Shown here in pieces: positions 52,214 to 61,759 of a DNA stretch of 64,000 nucleotides; within the stretch, counting starts at the first letter, position 1, and every line of letters begins with the position of its first letter. A program made the translations under genes and the position numbers. The notes beneath the pieces were generated by a model. It was given only the letters and a program-made list of their open reading frames with translations, had not been told where the DNA came from and did no database searches. This stretch comes from Robiginitalea aestuariiviva (lineage in GTDB: Bacteria; Bacteroidota; Bacteroidia; Flavobacteriales; Flavobacteriaceae): contig NZ_JARPUQ010000002.1 in assembly GCF_029537735.1 (NCBI RefSeq), positions 322,608-386,607 of the forward strand. Reading direction: 5' to 3'.

Positions 52214-52699
52214 ATGAGAAAAGCAACTGTCATTCTGAGCGTCCTGGCCTTTACCGCCTTTACCTCTTGCAAAGACAAGGCTTCCGAGAAGATCGATGCC
52301 GCCAACCTGGAAGTAGCCGCCCAACGGGACGAGGCTTCCAAGAACATGCCTGAAATTACTTTTGACAAAGCCGAACACGATTTCGGAACCATCGAACAGG
52401 GTGCTGCCCAGGAAACGGTATTTAATTTTACCAATACCGGGAATGCCCCGCTGATCATCACCAGCACCTCCGCCAGCTGTGGTTGTACCGTACCGGATGC
52501 CCCGGTAAATACCCCCATCGCCCCCGGAGAATCCGGTGAGATCAAGGTAAATTTCAATGGGTCCGGCAGCGGGCAGGTTACCAAGACGGTTACGGTTCGC
52601 GCCAATACCTCCAAGGGTACCGAAATGCTGCGCATCAAGGCCTTTGTAAACCCCCGGGCCGGAGCCGCCCCGGCCGCTATTGGACCGGTAGCCCAGTAA
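52214..52699 (+). CDS. DUF1573 lipoprotein
   Basis: This 161-residue protein has a lipoprotein signal (LAFTAFTSC, Cys near residue 19), a charged linker, and a DUF1573 immunoglobulin-like beta domain. The DUF1573 hallmarks are HDFGTIEQG near 57 and the cysteine turn TSTSASCGCTVPD near 88. The function is unknown; the family is very common beside nusB and yajC in Bacteroidota. A TATTTTTG box (52176-52183) suggests its own promoter. Confidence 0.9.
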   Translation: MRKATVILSVLAFTAFTSCKDKASEKIDAANLEVAAQRDEASKNMPEITFDKAEHDFGTIEQGAAQETVFNFTNTGNAPLIITSTSASCGCTVPDAPVNTPIAPGESGEIKVNFNGSGSGQVTKTVTVRANTSKGTEMLRIKAFVNPRAGAAPAAIGPVAQ

Positions 52700-52722
52700 T
52701 CCCTTAAAAACCTAAGACAATT

Positions 52723-53010
52723 ATGGAGGGCTTTCAACAGTTTCTCCCGATGATCCTGATTTTTGCGGTGGCGTATTTCTTTATGATCCGCCCGCAGATC
52801 AAGCGTCAGAAGGACGAGAAAAAATTTACCGAATCCCTGAAGCGGGGAGATCGGATCGTAACCAAAAGCGGGCTGCACGGCAAGGTAGTGGACCTGAATG
52901 ACAAGGACGCTTCCTGCATTATCGAAACCATGGCCGGCCGCCTGAAATTCGATCGTTCTGCCATTTCCCTGGAGATGAGTAAAAAAGTAAACCAGGGCGA
53001 CGCGAAATAA
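52723..53010 (+). CDS. yajC: Preprotein translocase subunit YajC
   Basis: YajC is a small inner-membrane protein associated with SecDF and the Sec translocon. The 95-residue protein has one membrane helix near the N-terminus (FLPMILIFAVAYFFMIRPQIKRQKD) and a cytoplasmic tail with the family segment LKRGDRIVTKSGLHGKVVDL. It follows the DUF1573 gene by 23 bases and the operon ends in a strong terminator just downstream. Confidence 0.94.
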   Translation: MEGFQQFLPMILIFAVAYFFMIRPQIKRQKDEKKFTESLKRGDRIVTKSGLHGKVVDLNDKDASCIIETMAGRLKFDRSAISLEMSKKVNQGDAK

Positions 53011-53032
53011 GCTGGCCATACGGCCACGCCAG

Positions 53033-53061
53033 AAAAAGCACCGGAAATCCCGGTGCTTTTT
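53033..53061 (+). terminator. Rho-independent terminator after yajC
   Basis: A 12-bp stem, AAAAAGCACCGG (53033-53044) with CCGGTGCTTTTT (53050-53061), closes a 5-base loop and is followed by more T. It ends the nusB-DUF1573-yajC block. Confidence 0.9.
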
Positions 53062-53113
53062 TTTTTGACCCCGCTGGAAATTGCTACCTTTTTATCCCTA
53101 AACCCTCCTGAAG

Positions 53114-54457
53114 ATGCATACCCGCAGATCCTTTTTGAAAACCGGTGCCCTGGGCCTCTCCGCTTCGGCTGCAAGCCTGGTGGTACCCACGTCCCTCTGG
53201 GCCCGCCCCCGCTACATCCTGGGGGCCAATAACCGCCTGCGCCTGGGCCTGATCGGCTGCAATGGCATGGGCTTCTCCAACCTTTCGGCCTTTATGCAAC
53301 AGGAAGATGTGGAGGTGGTGGCCCTGTGCGATGTGGACCGCAGCGTCCTGGAACGCCGGCAGGCCGATGTGGTGGCCGGCGGGCGCTCCAAACCCAAAGG
53401 GTATTCCGATTACCGGAAGCTGGTGGAGCGCAAGGATATCGATGCGGTGATCATTGGTACCCCGGACCACTGGCACTGCCGGCAGTTGCTCGATGCCCTG
53501 GATGCCGGGAAGGATGTCTATTGTGAAAAGCCCATCGCCAACTCCATAGAGGAATGCGACCGCATGCTTATGGCCGTGCAGCAAAGCGGCCGCATGGTGC
53601 AGATCGGGCAATGGCAACGCAGCCAGCCCCATTTTGTGGACGCCATTTCCTTTGTGCATTCGGGCGCCTTAGGGCCTATCCGCCTGGTCAAGGCCTGGGC
53701 CTACCAGGGGTGGATGCGGCCCGTTCCCGTAGTGCCGGACGGCCCGGCCCCGGAGGGCGTGGATTACGATATGTGGCTGGGCCCGGCCCCTAAACGGCCG
53801 TTTAACCCCAACCGTTTCCATTTTAATTTTCGCTGGTTTTGGGACTATGCCGGTGGGTTAATGACGGACTGGGGCGTCCACCTGATCGACTACGCCCTGT
53901 ACGGGATGCAGGCCACCACTCCTAAATCCGTGATGGCTTCCGGGGGGAAATTCGCCTATGCGGACGATGCCTCTGAAACCCCGGACACCTTGCAAACGGT
54001 TTACGAATTTGACGGGTTTAACCTGTTGTGGGAACACGCCACAGGTATTGACGGCGGAAATTACGGTCGCAACCACGGGATCGCCTTTGTAGGGAATAAC
54101 GGCACCCTCGTTGTGGATCGCGGGGGCTGGGAAGTGATCCCGGAGGTGGAACACGAAAGCTGGCGACAGTTGCGGGACCAACCCAAAATGGAGGCCATAC
54201 CCTTGCAGGCGGCGGCCGGGGGCGGGCTTGGGCCGCATACGCTCAACTTTGCCGAAGCGGTGCGCAACCGGGACGCCTCTATCCTGAAAGCCCCGATTAG
54301 CGTGGGGTACCACGCTGCGCGCGTATGCCATATGGGGAATATTGCCTATAAGGCCGGGAAGCGGCTTTTTTGGGACGACGGGCAGGCTGCCTTTACGGAC
54401 CCGGGAGCCAATGCCCTGATGGGGGCTACCTACCACAACGGCTGGACCCTGAAATAA
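53114..54457 (+). CDS. Tat-exported Gfo/Idh/MocA-family oxidoreductase
   Basis: This 447-residue NAD(P)-dependent oxidoreductase carries a twin-arginine signal (MHTRRSFLKTGALGLS). Folded export to the periplasm with the cofactor bound is therefore likely. The Rossmann domain has LGLIGCNGMG near residue 44 and the diagnostic CEKPIANSIEE near 142. The C-terminal sugar-binding half has WDYAGGLMTDWGVHLIDYAL near 247. Such proteins act on sugars or cyclitols; the substrate is unknown and no sugar-utilisation genes flank it. It is convergent with the beta-hydroxylase-like gene (3-base gap). Confidence 0.9.
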   Translation: MHTRRSFLKTGALGLSASAASLVVPTSLWARPRYILGANNRLRLGLIGCNGMGFSNLSAFMQQEDVEVVALCDVDRSVLERRQADVVAGGRSKPKGYSDYRKLVERKDIDAVIIGTPDHWHCRQLLDALDAGKDVYCEKPIANSIEECDRMLMAVQQSGRMVQIGQWQRSQPHFVDAISFVHSGALGPIRLVKAWAYQGWMRPVPVVPDGPAPEGVDYDMWLGPAPKRPFNPNRFHFNFRWFWDYAGGLMTDWGVHLIDYALYGMQATTPKSVMASGGKFAYADDASETPDTLQTVYEFDGFNLLWEHATGIDGGNYGRNHGIAFVGNNGTLVVDRGGWEVIPEVEHESWRQLRDQPKMEAIPLQAAAGGGLGPHTLNFAEAVRNRDASILKAPISVGYHAARVCHMGNIAYKAGKRLFWDDGQAAFTDPGANALMGATYHNGWTLK

Positions 54458-54460
54458 CCC

Positions 54461-55222
54461 CTACACAAAAAAGAACCCCAGGTTCCGGTGGAATTCCACC
54501 TCCCACTGCCGGTGTTTCTCCTGGGCTTCGCGCACATAGGAGGAATGTGTAATCCACCGGATGATGGCCCGGTTTAGCCCGGCCCATGGGGGGCGGAAGG
54601 GGCGTTCCACATCCAGTAGTAATACCACTCGGGCCTCGTGGCTGTCATTCCAGACCTCATGGTCATAGGTATCGTCGAACACAATTACTTTTCCGGGTTC
54701 CCAGGGGTGGGTTTCTTCAGCCACCCGCATCCTGCAGGCCCCCGGCCTTCCTGGGACGATAAGTCCGAGGTGACTTCGGATAATCCCCTTGAAAAGCCCT
54801 TTGTGGGCAGGGATATGTTTTCCGGCTGAAATGACGGAGAAAAAGGCGGTTTTCATCCCGGGGATATCTTCGAGCAGGTCCGTGGTCCTGGGGCACAACC
54901 GGCAATTGAGTTCGGCTTTTTCCCCAAAACCGTACAGGAAAAAGGTCTTCCAGTTCTGGTCCTGGTTCAGCACCTGTTGCTCCTGCTGAATGTCCTGTAT
55001 GCCCGGGAGCAGGTGTTGCAGTTTTTTCAGCTGCAGAAACTCGTTGCGTATTTCGGTCCAATGCGCCTCCAGGGTACGGGTCCAGGCAAAATAACGATTG
55101 TCCATCACCGGCCGGTCCGGCACGGTGGCAAAGCGGGCCATACCCCTGCCAATGCCCAGGAGCATGGGCCTGAAGATCCGGAACTTGATCTTTTCGCGCA
55201 GGTAAAACCAGAAGTGTTTCAT
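54461..55222 (-). CDS. Aspartyl/asparaginyl beta-hydroxylase-like dioxygenase
   Basis: This 253-residue protein contains a 2-oxoglutarate/iron dioxygenase domain of the aspartyl/asparaginyl beta-hydroxylase family over about 130-235. Iron and 2-oxoglutarate residues are readable in IPAHKGLFKGIIRSHLGLIVP (His and Arg/His) and VIVFDDTYDHEVWND (the second iron His). A hydrophobic, basic N-terminus (MKHFWFYLREKIKFRIFRPMLLG) suggests membrane association, as in lipid-A-type hydroxylases of this family. The substrate is unknown. I use the ATG at 55222. Confidence 0.82.
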   Translation of the reverse strand: MKHFWFYLREKIKFRIFRPMLLGIGRGMARFATVPDRPVMDNRYFAWTRTLEAHWTEIRNEFLQLKKLQHLLPGIQDIQQEQQVLNQDQNWKTFFLYGFGEKAELNCRLCPRTTDLLEDIPGMKTAFFSVISAGKHIPAHKGLFKGIIRSHLGLIVPGRPGACRMRVAEETHPWEPGKVIVFDDTYDHEVWNDSHEARVVLLLDVERPFRPPWAGLNRAIIRWITHSSYVREAQEKHRQWEVEFHRNLGFFFV

Positions 55223-55309
55223 GGCCTGATCGATGGTGCCGGGGAAGGACCCGGGGGAAGTCAAAAAGGTATTGCACCTCCCAAAATCGGTCAATGACAC
55301 AAGTCAGCC

Positions 55310-55900
55310 TTAGCGGTAGGCGTCATTCAGGCCGGCCCCGGCCCGGATCATGGGCAGGATTTTGGCCAGCCTCCGGGCTTTGGTAGCCTCCTGCTTGGCC
55401 GTGGCAATGTATTCCATGTATTCCTTCTGTTTATAGGGGGGCAGGGCTTCAAACCGGGCGCGAAGCGCAACCTCCTTGGCGAGTTCGGCTTCGAGTTCGG
55501 GGGCGGTAAAGACCCCGGTTTTAGGCTTTGGGGGCAGCTTTATTCCCTTTTCGGCTATGGCAATGGCTTCAGAGATATAGGAGGCTACGGCCTGCAGGTT
55601 TACCTGGGGCATTTCAGTAAACTTCCAGTGCCGCATGGCCCGGGTTTTGCCTTCCTGGGCGTTTTCCAGGACCCCGAGCGGGTCCGTAAGGAAGACCCCG
55701 TTGAAAAACCAGATCCCGAAATGCTTTTTAAAAGCCATCAGCCCAAGGACATTCGCCCCGCCCAGGGTATATACCGGCGCACTCCACTTGAAATCTTCTT
55801 CCAGGACAGACTTCAGGACTTGCTCCCGCAGCAGGGCCAGGCCTTCCCGGAAGGGGCCTTCCGCTTCAAAATAGGCAGCTATGCGGGCGCTTTTGTCCAT
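55310..55900 (-). CDS. YdeI/DUF1801-family protein
   Basis: This 196-residue cytoplasmic protein has a DUF1801 domain (about 10-115: [31 protein letters not shown]). A C-terminal YdeI-type helical motif (about 145-190: [32 protein letters not shown]) follows. The function is unknown. I use the ATG at 55900 ([11 protein letters not shown]); its start overlaps the pepT stop by 22 bases, so the two are co-transcribed from upstream of pepT. Confidence 0.88.
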   Translation of the reverse strand: MDKSARIAAYFEAEGPFREGLALLREQVLKSVLEEDFKWSAPVYTLGGANVLGLMAFKKHFGIWFFNGVFLTDPLGVLENAQEGKTRAMRHWKFTEMPQVNLQAVASYISEAIAIAEKGIKLPPKPKTGVFTAPELEAELAKEVALRARFEALPPYKQKEYMEYIATAKQEATKARRLAKILPMIRAGAGLNDAYR

Positions 55901-57132
55901 GTATCCAGGGGTTTGCCAGCTACAAGTTCGCAAATTTTTACAATTACCGATACGGCCTTCTCCATGCTTTCCACAGGCACGTACTCGAATTTGCCGTGGA
56001 AATTATGGCCGCCTGCAAAAATATTGGGGCAGGGGAGGCCCATATAACTGAGCTGGGAACCGTCCGTCCCCCCGCGGATGGGTTTGACAATGGGGGTAAC
56101 CCCCACCGCCTGCATGGCCTCCTCTGCCACGGTCACTATGGGGAAGACGGGTTGTATCTTTTCTTTCATATTGTAATACTGGTCTACCATATCTATTTCA
56201 ATGGAGGTCTGGTAGGTCCGGGCGCAGGAATCTGCCCAGGCCTGCAAGTGCGCCTTCCGGGCCTCAAAGGCCTCCCGGTTGTGGTCCCGGATAATCAGCC
56301 GGGCCGAAGCCGATTCGATCTGCCCCCGGATGTCGTGGATGTGGTAAAACCCTTCCCGCCCTTCGGTGCGCTCGGGGACTTCGCTTTCGGGTAACCCGCC
56401 CAGCACGGCCTGCAGTACCCCTATGGCGTTGATCATCTTGTTCTTGGCGTACCCCGGGTGTACGCTCCGCCCGGTTACCCGTACTTCGGCCCGGGCGGCG
56501 TTAAAGTTCTCGTATTCGAGTTCCCCCACCTGGCTGCCGTCCATGGTATAGGCCCATTGGGCCCCGAAGGCCTCCACGTCGAAATGGTGGGCGCCCCGGC
56601 CGATTTCCTCATCTGGGGTAAAGCCCACCCGAATGGTGCCATGGGGGATTTCGGGATGGCTTTTCAGGTATGCCATGGCGGTAATGATCTCGGCGATCCC
56701 GGCCTTGTCGTCCGCGCCCAGCAGGGTGCTACCATCGGTCACTACAAGTCGCTGCCCGCGGTACTCCAGGAGTTCCGGGAATTGTTTGGGCGACAGGACC
56801 AGCTTTCCTTCGGCATCCAGGGGGATGTCGCCCCCGTCGTAATTCGAAACGATTCGAGGGTTCACCCCCGTCCCAGAAAAATCCGGGCTGGTATCGTAAT
56901 GCGCTATAAACCCGATGGTGGGCACCGGGGCTTCCACATTCGACGGCAGGGTGGCCATCAGGTAGCCCCGCTCGTCCAGCGTTACGTCTTCCATTCCGAT
57001 TTCCTCCAGTTCCCGCACCAGCAACCTGGCCAGGTCCCACTGTTTTTCAGTGCTGGGCGTGGTATCGGATTCGGGGTTACTCTGGGTGTCGATGCGCACG
57101 TAGTTCAGGAAGCGTTGCAGCAGGGATTCCAT
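55879..57132 (-). CDS. pepT: Peptidase T (tripeptidase, M20B)
   Basis: PepT removes N-terminal residues from tripeptides in the cytoplasm using two zinc ions. The 417-residue length is standard. Metal-ligand segments appear in order: [13 protein letters not shown] near 78, [17 protein letters not shown] near 137, [15 protein letters not shown] near 172 (catalytic Glu) and [19 protein letters not shown] near 197. The final His is in [16 protein letters not shown] near 380. The YdeI-like gene overlaps its 3' end by 22 bases. Confidence 0.96.
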   Translation of the reverse strand: MESLLQRFLNYVRIDTQSNPESDTTPSTEKQWDLARLLVRELEEIGMEDVTLDERGYLMATLPSNVEAPVPTIGFIAHYDTSPDFSGTGVNPRIVSNYDGGDIPLDAEGKLVLSPKQFPELLEYRGQRLVVTDGSTLLGADDKAGIAEIITAMAYLKSHPEIPHGTIRVGFTPDEEIGRGAHHFDVEAFGAQWAYTMDGSQVGELEYENFNAARAEVRVTGRSVHPGYAKNKMINAIGVLQAVLGGLPESEVPERTEGREGFYHIHDIRGQIESASARLIIRDHNREAFEARKAHLQAWADSCARTYQTSIEIDMVDQYYNMKEKIQPVFPIVTVAEEAMQAVGVTPIVKPIRGGTDGSQLSYMGLPCPNIFAGGHNFHGKFEYVPVESMEKAVSVIVKICELVAGKPLDTWTKAPA

Positions 57133-57220
57133 ATACTTTTTCCGGATTTAATAAGTTAATACTTTAGGGCCGGGGCTCAGGAATGGTACCTGCACCACCG
57201 GGACAGCCAAAATACAAAGA

Positions 57221-57643
57221 ATGAGGTATCGGATAGGCATAGTGGCGCTGGCCTTTTGGGCAGCCTGCATGGGTAAGGGCTTTGCCCAGGATTGCACCCT
57301 GGGAATCGGCGGGCCGGATACGGACCTGATCATCCAGGTCTTTGAACTCGACACGGTGCAACAGGCCCAACTCCAGGGCTGGGTACAGGAGCTGCAGGCT
57401 GTAAATACCCCCTTGCGGCAACAGGTACGGACCCTGCTGGATACCCATCCCCAGAAAACCGACGAAGACCTGGCGGCCCTGGGCCAGAAGTTCGATGCCC
57501 TGAAGGAAGCCATGGTAGCCAATGCCCGCCGTTTTGACCAGCTGTTGCTGGGCACTTTTAATCCCGCCCAGTACGAGCGGTACACCGCCCTCTGCGAGGA
57601 GGTGCATCGCCAGCCCCTTGCCCCCCTGGATCCGGGCCAATAA
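57221..57643 (+). CDS. Small exported helical protein of unknown function
   Basis: This 140-residue protein has a signal peptide (cleavage after MGKGFAQ) and a helical mature part with two cysteines, one at the mature N-terminus (DCTLG) and one near the end (ALCEEV). The helix pattern with FNPAQYERYTALCEEV loosely recalls Spy/CpxP-type periplasmic proteins, but I cannot make a firm assignment. It lies between divergent pepT and the following pyrD. Confidence 0.6.
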   Translation: MRYRIGIVALAFWAACMGKGFAQDCTLGIGGPDTDLIIQVFELDTVQQAQLQGWVQELQAVNTPLRQQVRTLLDTHPQKTDEDLAALGQKFDALKEAMVANARRFDQLLLGTFNPAQYERYTALCEEVHRQPLAPLDPGQ

Positions 57644-57732
57644 CCGGCCTTTCCTGAAATTTAAAGGGAAATTCCCACCCCGGCTGGCAGAGCCGGAGGG
57701 AAGTTGTAACTTTGCCAAAACCCGGCACCTTC

Positions 57733-58779
57733 ATGTACACCCACCTGCTGCGCCCCCTCTTGTTTCTCTTCGATCCTGAACGCGTTCACCACTGGTCCTT
57801 TACCTGGATTCATTGGGTTCACCGCCTGGGCTTGGGCGGGTTAATCCGGCGGATTTACCGGGTAGAAGACCCCGCTTTGGAACGGGAGGTTTTCGGGTTG
57901 AAATTCCCCAATCCCGTGGGCCTGGCGGCCGGGTTTGATAAAGACGCCCGCCTCTACAACGAACTGGCCAATTTCGGTTTCGGGTTTATCGAAATCGGCA
58001 CCCTCACGCCCAAACCCCAGGAAGGCAACCCCAAAAAACGCTTGTTCCGCCTGAAGGCAGACCAGGCCATCATTAACCGGATGGGGTTCAACAACCAGGG
58101 GGTGTTTGAAGCCGTGGAACGGCTGAAAAAAGACCGGCGGGTACTTATAGGAGGGAATATTGGCAAAAACAAGGTTACTCCCAACCGGCTGGCTGCCAAA
58201 GATTATATGATCTGCTTTGAAGCCCTTTTCCCGGTAGTGGATTACTTTGTGGTCAATGTGAGCTCTCCCAACACCCCGGGGCTGCGGGAGTTGCAGGATA
58301 AGGAACCCCTTACGGAACTGCTGCAGCTCATGAAGCGGGAAAACCGAAAGTGCGCCCTGGTAGCCGATACCCGTGAAAAGCCGATTTTATTGAAAATTGC
58401 CCCGGACCTGACCGATGCCCAGTTGCTGGATATCATCGAAATCGTAAAGGCCTCCGGGATAGACGGCGTGATCGCTACCAATACCACCATTGCACGGGAC
58501 CACCTCCGGTCCGATATGTACCTGCAGGAGGAAAAGGGTGGCCTGAGTGGCAAACCCCTGCGGGCAAGGGCTACTGAGGTCATTCGTTTCCTGCACCAGC
58601 AAAGCGGGGGCGCCTTCCCCATCATTGGAGTAGGGGGGATCCACTCGGCCGAAGATGCCCTGGAGAAGCTGGAGGCTGGCGCCAGCCTGGTACAGCTCTG
58701 GACGGGGTTTGTTTACGAAGGGCCGGCATTGATCCGACGCATCAACCGGGCACTGCTCCGGCAGGGAAGTAAACCTTAG
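57733..58779 (+). CDS. pyrD: Dihydroorotate dehydrogenase (quinone), class 2
   Basis: This enzyme oxidises dihydroorotate to orotate with FMN and passes electrons to quinone at the inner membrane. The 348-residue protein has the class 2 N-terminal amphipathic helix ([19 protein letters not shown]), [16 protein letters not shown] near 67, the catalytic Ser segment [15 protein letters not shown] near 178, and FMN phosphate-binding [13 protein letters not shown] near 298. I use the ATG at 57733; a TAACTTTG -7 box (57707-57714) covers the upstream TTG alternative. Its stop overlaps the convergent Dabb gene by 4 bases. Confidence 0.95.
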   Translation: MYTHLLRPLLFLFDPERVHHWSFTWIHWVHRLGLGGLIRRIYRVEDPALEREVFGLKFPNPVGLAAGFDKDARLYNELANFGFGFIEIGTLTPKPQEGNPKKRLFRLKADQAIINRMGFNNQGVFEAVERLKKDRRVLIGGNIGKNKVTPNRLAAKDYMICFEALFPVVDYFVVNVSSPNTPGLRELQDKEPLTELLQLMKRENRKCALVADTREKPILLKIAPDLTDAQLLDIIEIVKASGIDGVIATNTTIARDHLRSDMYLQEEKGGLSGKPLRARATEVIRFLHQQSGGAFPIIGVGGIHSAEDALEKLEAGASLVQLWTGFVYEGPALIRRINRALLRQGSKP

Positions 58780-59183
58780 TCGGCGGCCTTCTCCCGGGCC
58801 CAGTAATCCAAAACTACCACATCTTCAATGTAGGGTCCTGCCACTTCGCCAAAGGCTTTGTGGTCCGGGTGGGGCAGGTAGGCATCGCGGTCCGCTTCCG
58901 AGCGGAAAGTCAGCAAAAAGCCGTGGGTCAGGCCCTTATTCAGCCCCTCAGGGCTGTTGTTGATTCCCCATTCCATATGGACAATTTGCGGGATTTTGGA
59001 AGGCAACTCCAGGAAGGCGGCTTCAATTTCGCGGAGCTTGGCCTCGGGCGTATCCGCTTTGAATTTAAACAGGACCACGTGCCGCAGCAGGGCTTCTGGT
59101 GCCTCCGGGGACTGCTGCCCGCTTACGCCGCCCATGGCACCTACCAGGGTGCACAGGATTACTGCTTTCTTCAGGGTTTTCAT
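58776..59183 (-). CDS. Exported Dabb-domain (stress-responsive A/B barrel) protein
   Basis: This 135-residue protein has a signal peptide (cleavage after GGVSGQ) and one dimeric alpha/beta-barrel domain. The domain starts [23 protein letters not shown] near residue 33 and ends with [22 protein letters not shown]. Dabb proteins occur as stress proteins or small enzymes; the function here is unknown. The export signal makes it a periplasmic variant. It is convergent with pyrD. Confidence 0.88.
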   Translation of the reverse strand: MKTLKKAVILCTLVGAMGGVSGQQSPEAPEALLRHVVLFKFKADTPEAKLREIEAAFLELPSKIPQIVHMEWGINNSPEGLNKGLTHGFLLTFRSEADRDAYLPHPDHKAFGEVAGPYIEDVVVLDYWAREKAAD

Positions 59184-59347
59184 GGGAAAGGTTATTTGAT
59201 CGGAAGGTACGAAAATTGCGCCCGGGGAGGGGAACTACTCTGCGTCTGATTGCATCCCGGTGTTGTCAATCATCCACCCCATAATCCACCACCGCACCCT
59301 ACCCCGGAAGGGGAATAAGTAGTACTTTTATAGGCCAATAAAATCCA

Positions 59348-60214
59348 ATGGGGGAGCGTGTAAAAATTGTGGAATGCCCGAGGGATGCCATGCAGGGGAT
59401 TAAAACCTTTATCCCCACGGAGGCCAAAACCCGGTATTTGCAGGCCCTGCTGAATTGCGGGTTCGACACCCTGGATTTCGGGAGTTTTGTCTCCCCCCGC
59501 GCCATTCCCCAAATGGCCGATACGGCCGCGGTGTTGTCCGGCCTGGACTTGAGCCGGACCCGGACGCAGCTGCTGGCCATTGTGGCCAACCTCAGGGGGG
59601 CTCAGGAGGCCGCCGAGCATCCGGAGATCCGTTACCTGGGCTACCCGTTTTCCATTTCCGAAAACTTCCAGATGCGCAACACGCACAAGACCATTGCGGA
59701 GTCTATGGACCTGCTCAAAGGGATACTGGAAGTGGCCGGCCGCCGGCAGAAGGAGGTGGTGGTCTATATCTCCATGGGCTTCGGCAATCCCTACGGCGAT
59801 CCGTGGAGCCCTGAAATTGTCTCAGAGTGGGCCGAGACCCTGGCTGGGATGGGGGTAGGCATCCTGTCCCTGTCCGACACCATTGGCAGTTCCTCCCCTG
59901 AGGTGATCCGGCAGTTGTTCGGGGACCTGATCCCCCGCCACCCCCAGGTGGAATTCGGGGCGCACCTGCACACCCACCCTACCTCCTGGTTCGAAAAGGT
60001 GGATGCGGCCTTCGGGGCCGGCTGTCGCCGTTTTGACGGGGCCGTACAGGGCTTTGGGGGTTGCCCCATGGCCCGGGATGAACTTACCGGGAATATGCCC
60101 ACCGAAAAAATGCTTTCCTATTTCACCGCCCGCAAGGTGGATACCGGGGTGCAGTGGATGGCTTTTGAAGCGGCATTTAATAAGGCTTCCGAACTTTTCC
60201 AGCAGTACGTTTGA
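59348..60214 (+). CDS. Hydroxymethylglutaryl-CoA lyase
   Basis: The enzyme cleaves HMG-CoA to acetyl-CoA and acetoacetate at the end of leucine breakdown. The 288-residue TIM-barrel protein has the catalytic Arg-Asp in VECPRDAMQG near residue 8 and DTLDFGSFVSPRAIPQMAD near 39. Metal His residues are in GAHLHTHPTSWF near 205, and the active-site Cys in FDGAVQGFGGCPMARDELTGN near 237. The family is usually called mvaB or yngG. Together with icmF it suggests active branched-chain acyl-CoA metabolism, although the genes are far apart. Confidence 0.93.
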   Translation: MGERVKIVECPRDAMQGIKTFIPTEAKTRYLQALLNCGFDTLDFGSFVSPRAIPQMADTAAVLSGLDLSRTRTQLLAIVANLRGAQEAAEHPEIRYLGYPFSISENFQMRNTHKTIAESMDLLKGILEVAGRRQKEVVVYISMGFGNPYGDPWSPEIVSEWAETLAGMGVGILSLSDTIGSSSPEVIRQLFGDLIPRHPQVEFGAHLHTHPTSWFEKVDAAFGAGCRRFDGAVQGFGGCPMARDELTGNMPTEKMLSYFTARKVDTGVQWMAFEAAFNKASELFQQYV

Positions 60215-60285
60215 TTTTTTAACATTTCTTCTCCAGGTTTTAAATGAAAGAAAACCAGCTCGATACAAACGGACTTGAAAAATTG

Positions 60286-60367
60286 TTTAGAATTAGTTTA
60301 AATAAATCTTGCTGAAAAAAACTTCCTGAGGTATTTTCGCTTTGTAATTTAAATTTAATCTAAATAA
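60286..60367 (+). promoter_or_regulatory. Promoter and Fur-like elements of the DUF4856 gene
   Basis: A -33 TTG (60309-60311) and a near-consensus -7 TATTTTCG (60332-60339) are separated by 20 bases. An AT-rich element TTTAGAATTAGTTTAAATAA begins at 60286, just before the -33 box. TTTAATCTAAATAA lies at 60354-60367, just after the predicted start. The latter is, inverted, nearly identical to the element before the imelysin gene. The positions suit repression; Fur is inferred from similarity to iron-box patterns. Confidence 0.5.
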
Positions 60368-60373
60368 CAACTC

Positions 60374-61666
60374 ATGCGATTTCTTAGATATACCATACTG
60401 TGCGTGGCATTCCTTGCCCTTTCCTGTTCGAAAGATGAAAGTGAGGATCCCGTAGCCGCTACCTGTTCCGATGGCATACAAAACGGGGATGAAACCGGCG
60501 TGGACTGCGGCGGCTCTTCCTGTACCCCCTGTCAACAGGCTGTAGAGGCGCCCTTAACCTATACCTTCGAACGCGACGGTGCCTCTACGGTAGATTTTAA
60601 TGGCCAAACCACCCGCCTGCTGATGGGGGAGGAAATCCTGGTGGCTCTTATGGACGAAACCCGGACCGCAGAGACCCTCCTTTCCATGTATGCCCACCAG
60701 CAGGATGCTGCCGACTTTCAGGACACCCAACTGAATGCCTCGGACAAAAACCTCAAGAGCAAGACGGCTGCCTCGGTGGACTTCTTTGCTGCCAATGCCA
60801 CGGATCAGGCCCTGATCCGCGCCGATTTTGAAGGTTGGGTACAGCGGCAGGTAGACGAGGTATTCCCGAACTGGTTTGTGGCTGCGGCCCCGGGTGTTGC
60901 CGGGCAGATTGCGGACGGGACCTCCACCCGTTATATCACCACGGACGGGTTGGAGATGAACCAGCTTTTCAACAAATCCCTGATAGGTGCGCTAATGCTG
61001 GACCAGACCGTTAACAATTACCTGAGCCCTGCTGTGCTCGATGCGGGAAATAACCGGACTGAGAATGACAACCAGGTCCTGGAAGCAGGTAAACCCTACA
61101 CCATTATGGAACACAAGTGGGATGAGGCTTATGGCTATGTTTTTGGGCTCAATGCGGACCCGGCCAACCCCAATGCAGACCTGGGCGCCGACAGCTTCCT
61201 GAACAAGTACCTCGGAAGGGTAGAGGGAGATTCAGATTTCCAGGGCATAGCCGATGAAATCTATGATGCGTTTAAACTGGGCCGGGCAGCCATTGCTGCC
61301 GGGGATTACACCCTGCGCGACGAGCAGGCAGCCCTGATCCGCCTGAGGCTGTCCGAAATCATGGGCATCCGGGCGGTGTATTACCTGAACCAGGCCAAAT
61401 TGCTGCTGGAACAACCCGCTCCGGAATACGGTACAATCTTCCACGACCTGTCCGAAGGTTACGGGTTTATCTACAGCCTGCAATTTACCCGTAAGCCCGG
61501 GGAAAATGCCCCCTACTTCAGCAAGGCCGAAGTGGATGCCATGCTAACCGACCTGATGGACGACGGCGCCAACGGACTATGGGATGTGACCCCTGCCACC
61601 CTGGGGCAACTGGCAACGGATATTGCTGCACGGTTTAGCTTTACCCTGGAACAGGCCGGGAATTGA
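60374..61666 (+). CDS. DUF4856 lipoprotein with Cys-rich linker
   Basis: This 430-residue surface or periplasmic lipoprotein has a lipobox (FLALSC, Cys near residue 18). A cysteine-rich linker follows (CSDGIQNGDETGVDCGG, then CTPC, about residues 31-54), a motif seen in many Bacteroidota surface lipoproteins. The rest is a helical DUF4856 domain (about 62-425). DUF4856 proteins are usually encoded beside imelysin and TonB-receptor genes and are thought to help iron uptake, but no mechanism is established. The imelysin gene follows 93 bases downstream. Confidence 0.85.
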   Translation: MRFLRYTILCVAFLALSCSKDESEDPVAATCSDGIQNGDETGVDCGGSSCTPCQQAVEAPLTYTFERDGASTVDFNGQTTRLLMGEEILVALMDETRTAETLLSMYAHQQDAADFQDTQLNASDKNLKSKTAASVDFFAANATDQALIRADFEGWVQRQVDEVFPNWFVAAAPGVAGQIADGTSTRYITTDGLEMNQLFNKSLIGALMLDQTVNNYLSPAVLDAGNNRTENDNQVLEAGKPYTIMEHKWDEAYGYVFGLNADPANPNADLGADSFLNKYLGRVEGDSDFQGIADEIYDAFKLGRAAIAAGDYTLRDEQAALIRLRLSEIMGIRAVYYLNQAKLLLEQPAPEYGTIFHDLSEGYGFIYSLQFTRKPGENAPYFSKAEVDAMLTDLMDDGANGLWDVTPATLGQLATDIAARFSFTLEQAGN

Positions 61667-61719
61667 TCCGGTTTTTGAAACCGGGATCGAAAACACACAG
61701 GCAATCCAAATGGATTTTG

Positions 61720-61752
61720 TACTTTTGAACCTCTTTATTTAGATTGAATAAA
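61720..61752 (+). promoter_or_regulatory. -7 box and Fur-like element of the imelysin gene
   Basis: TACTTTTG (61720-61727) matches the -7 consensus. TTTATTTAGATTGAATAAA (61734-61752) lies immediately downstream, across the expected transcript start. Bases 61735-61748 match the inverted DUF4856 element at 13 of 14 positions. Binding there would block initiation. Confidence 0.5.
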
Positions 61753-61759
61753 AAGTGTA

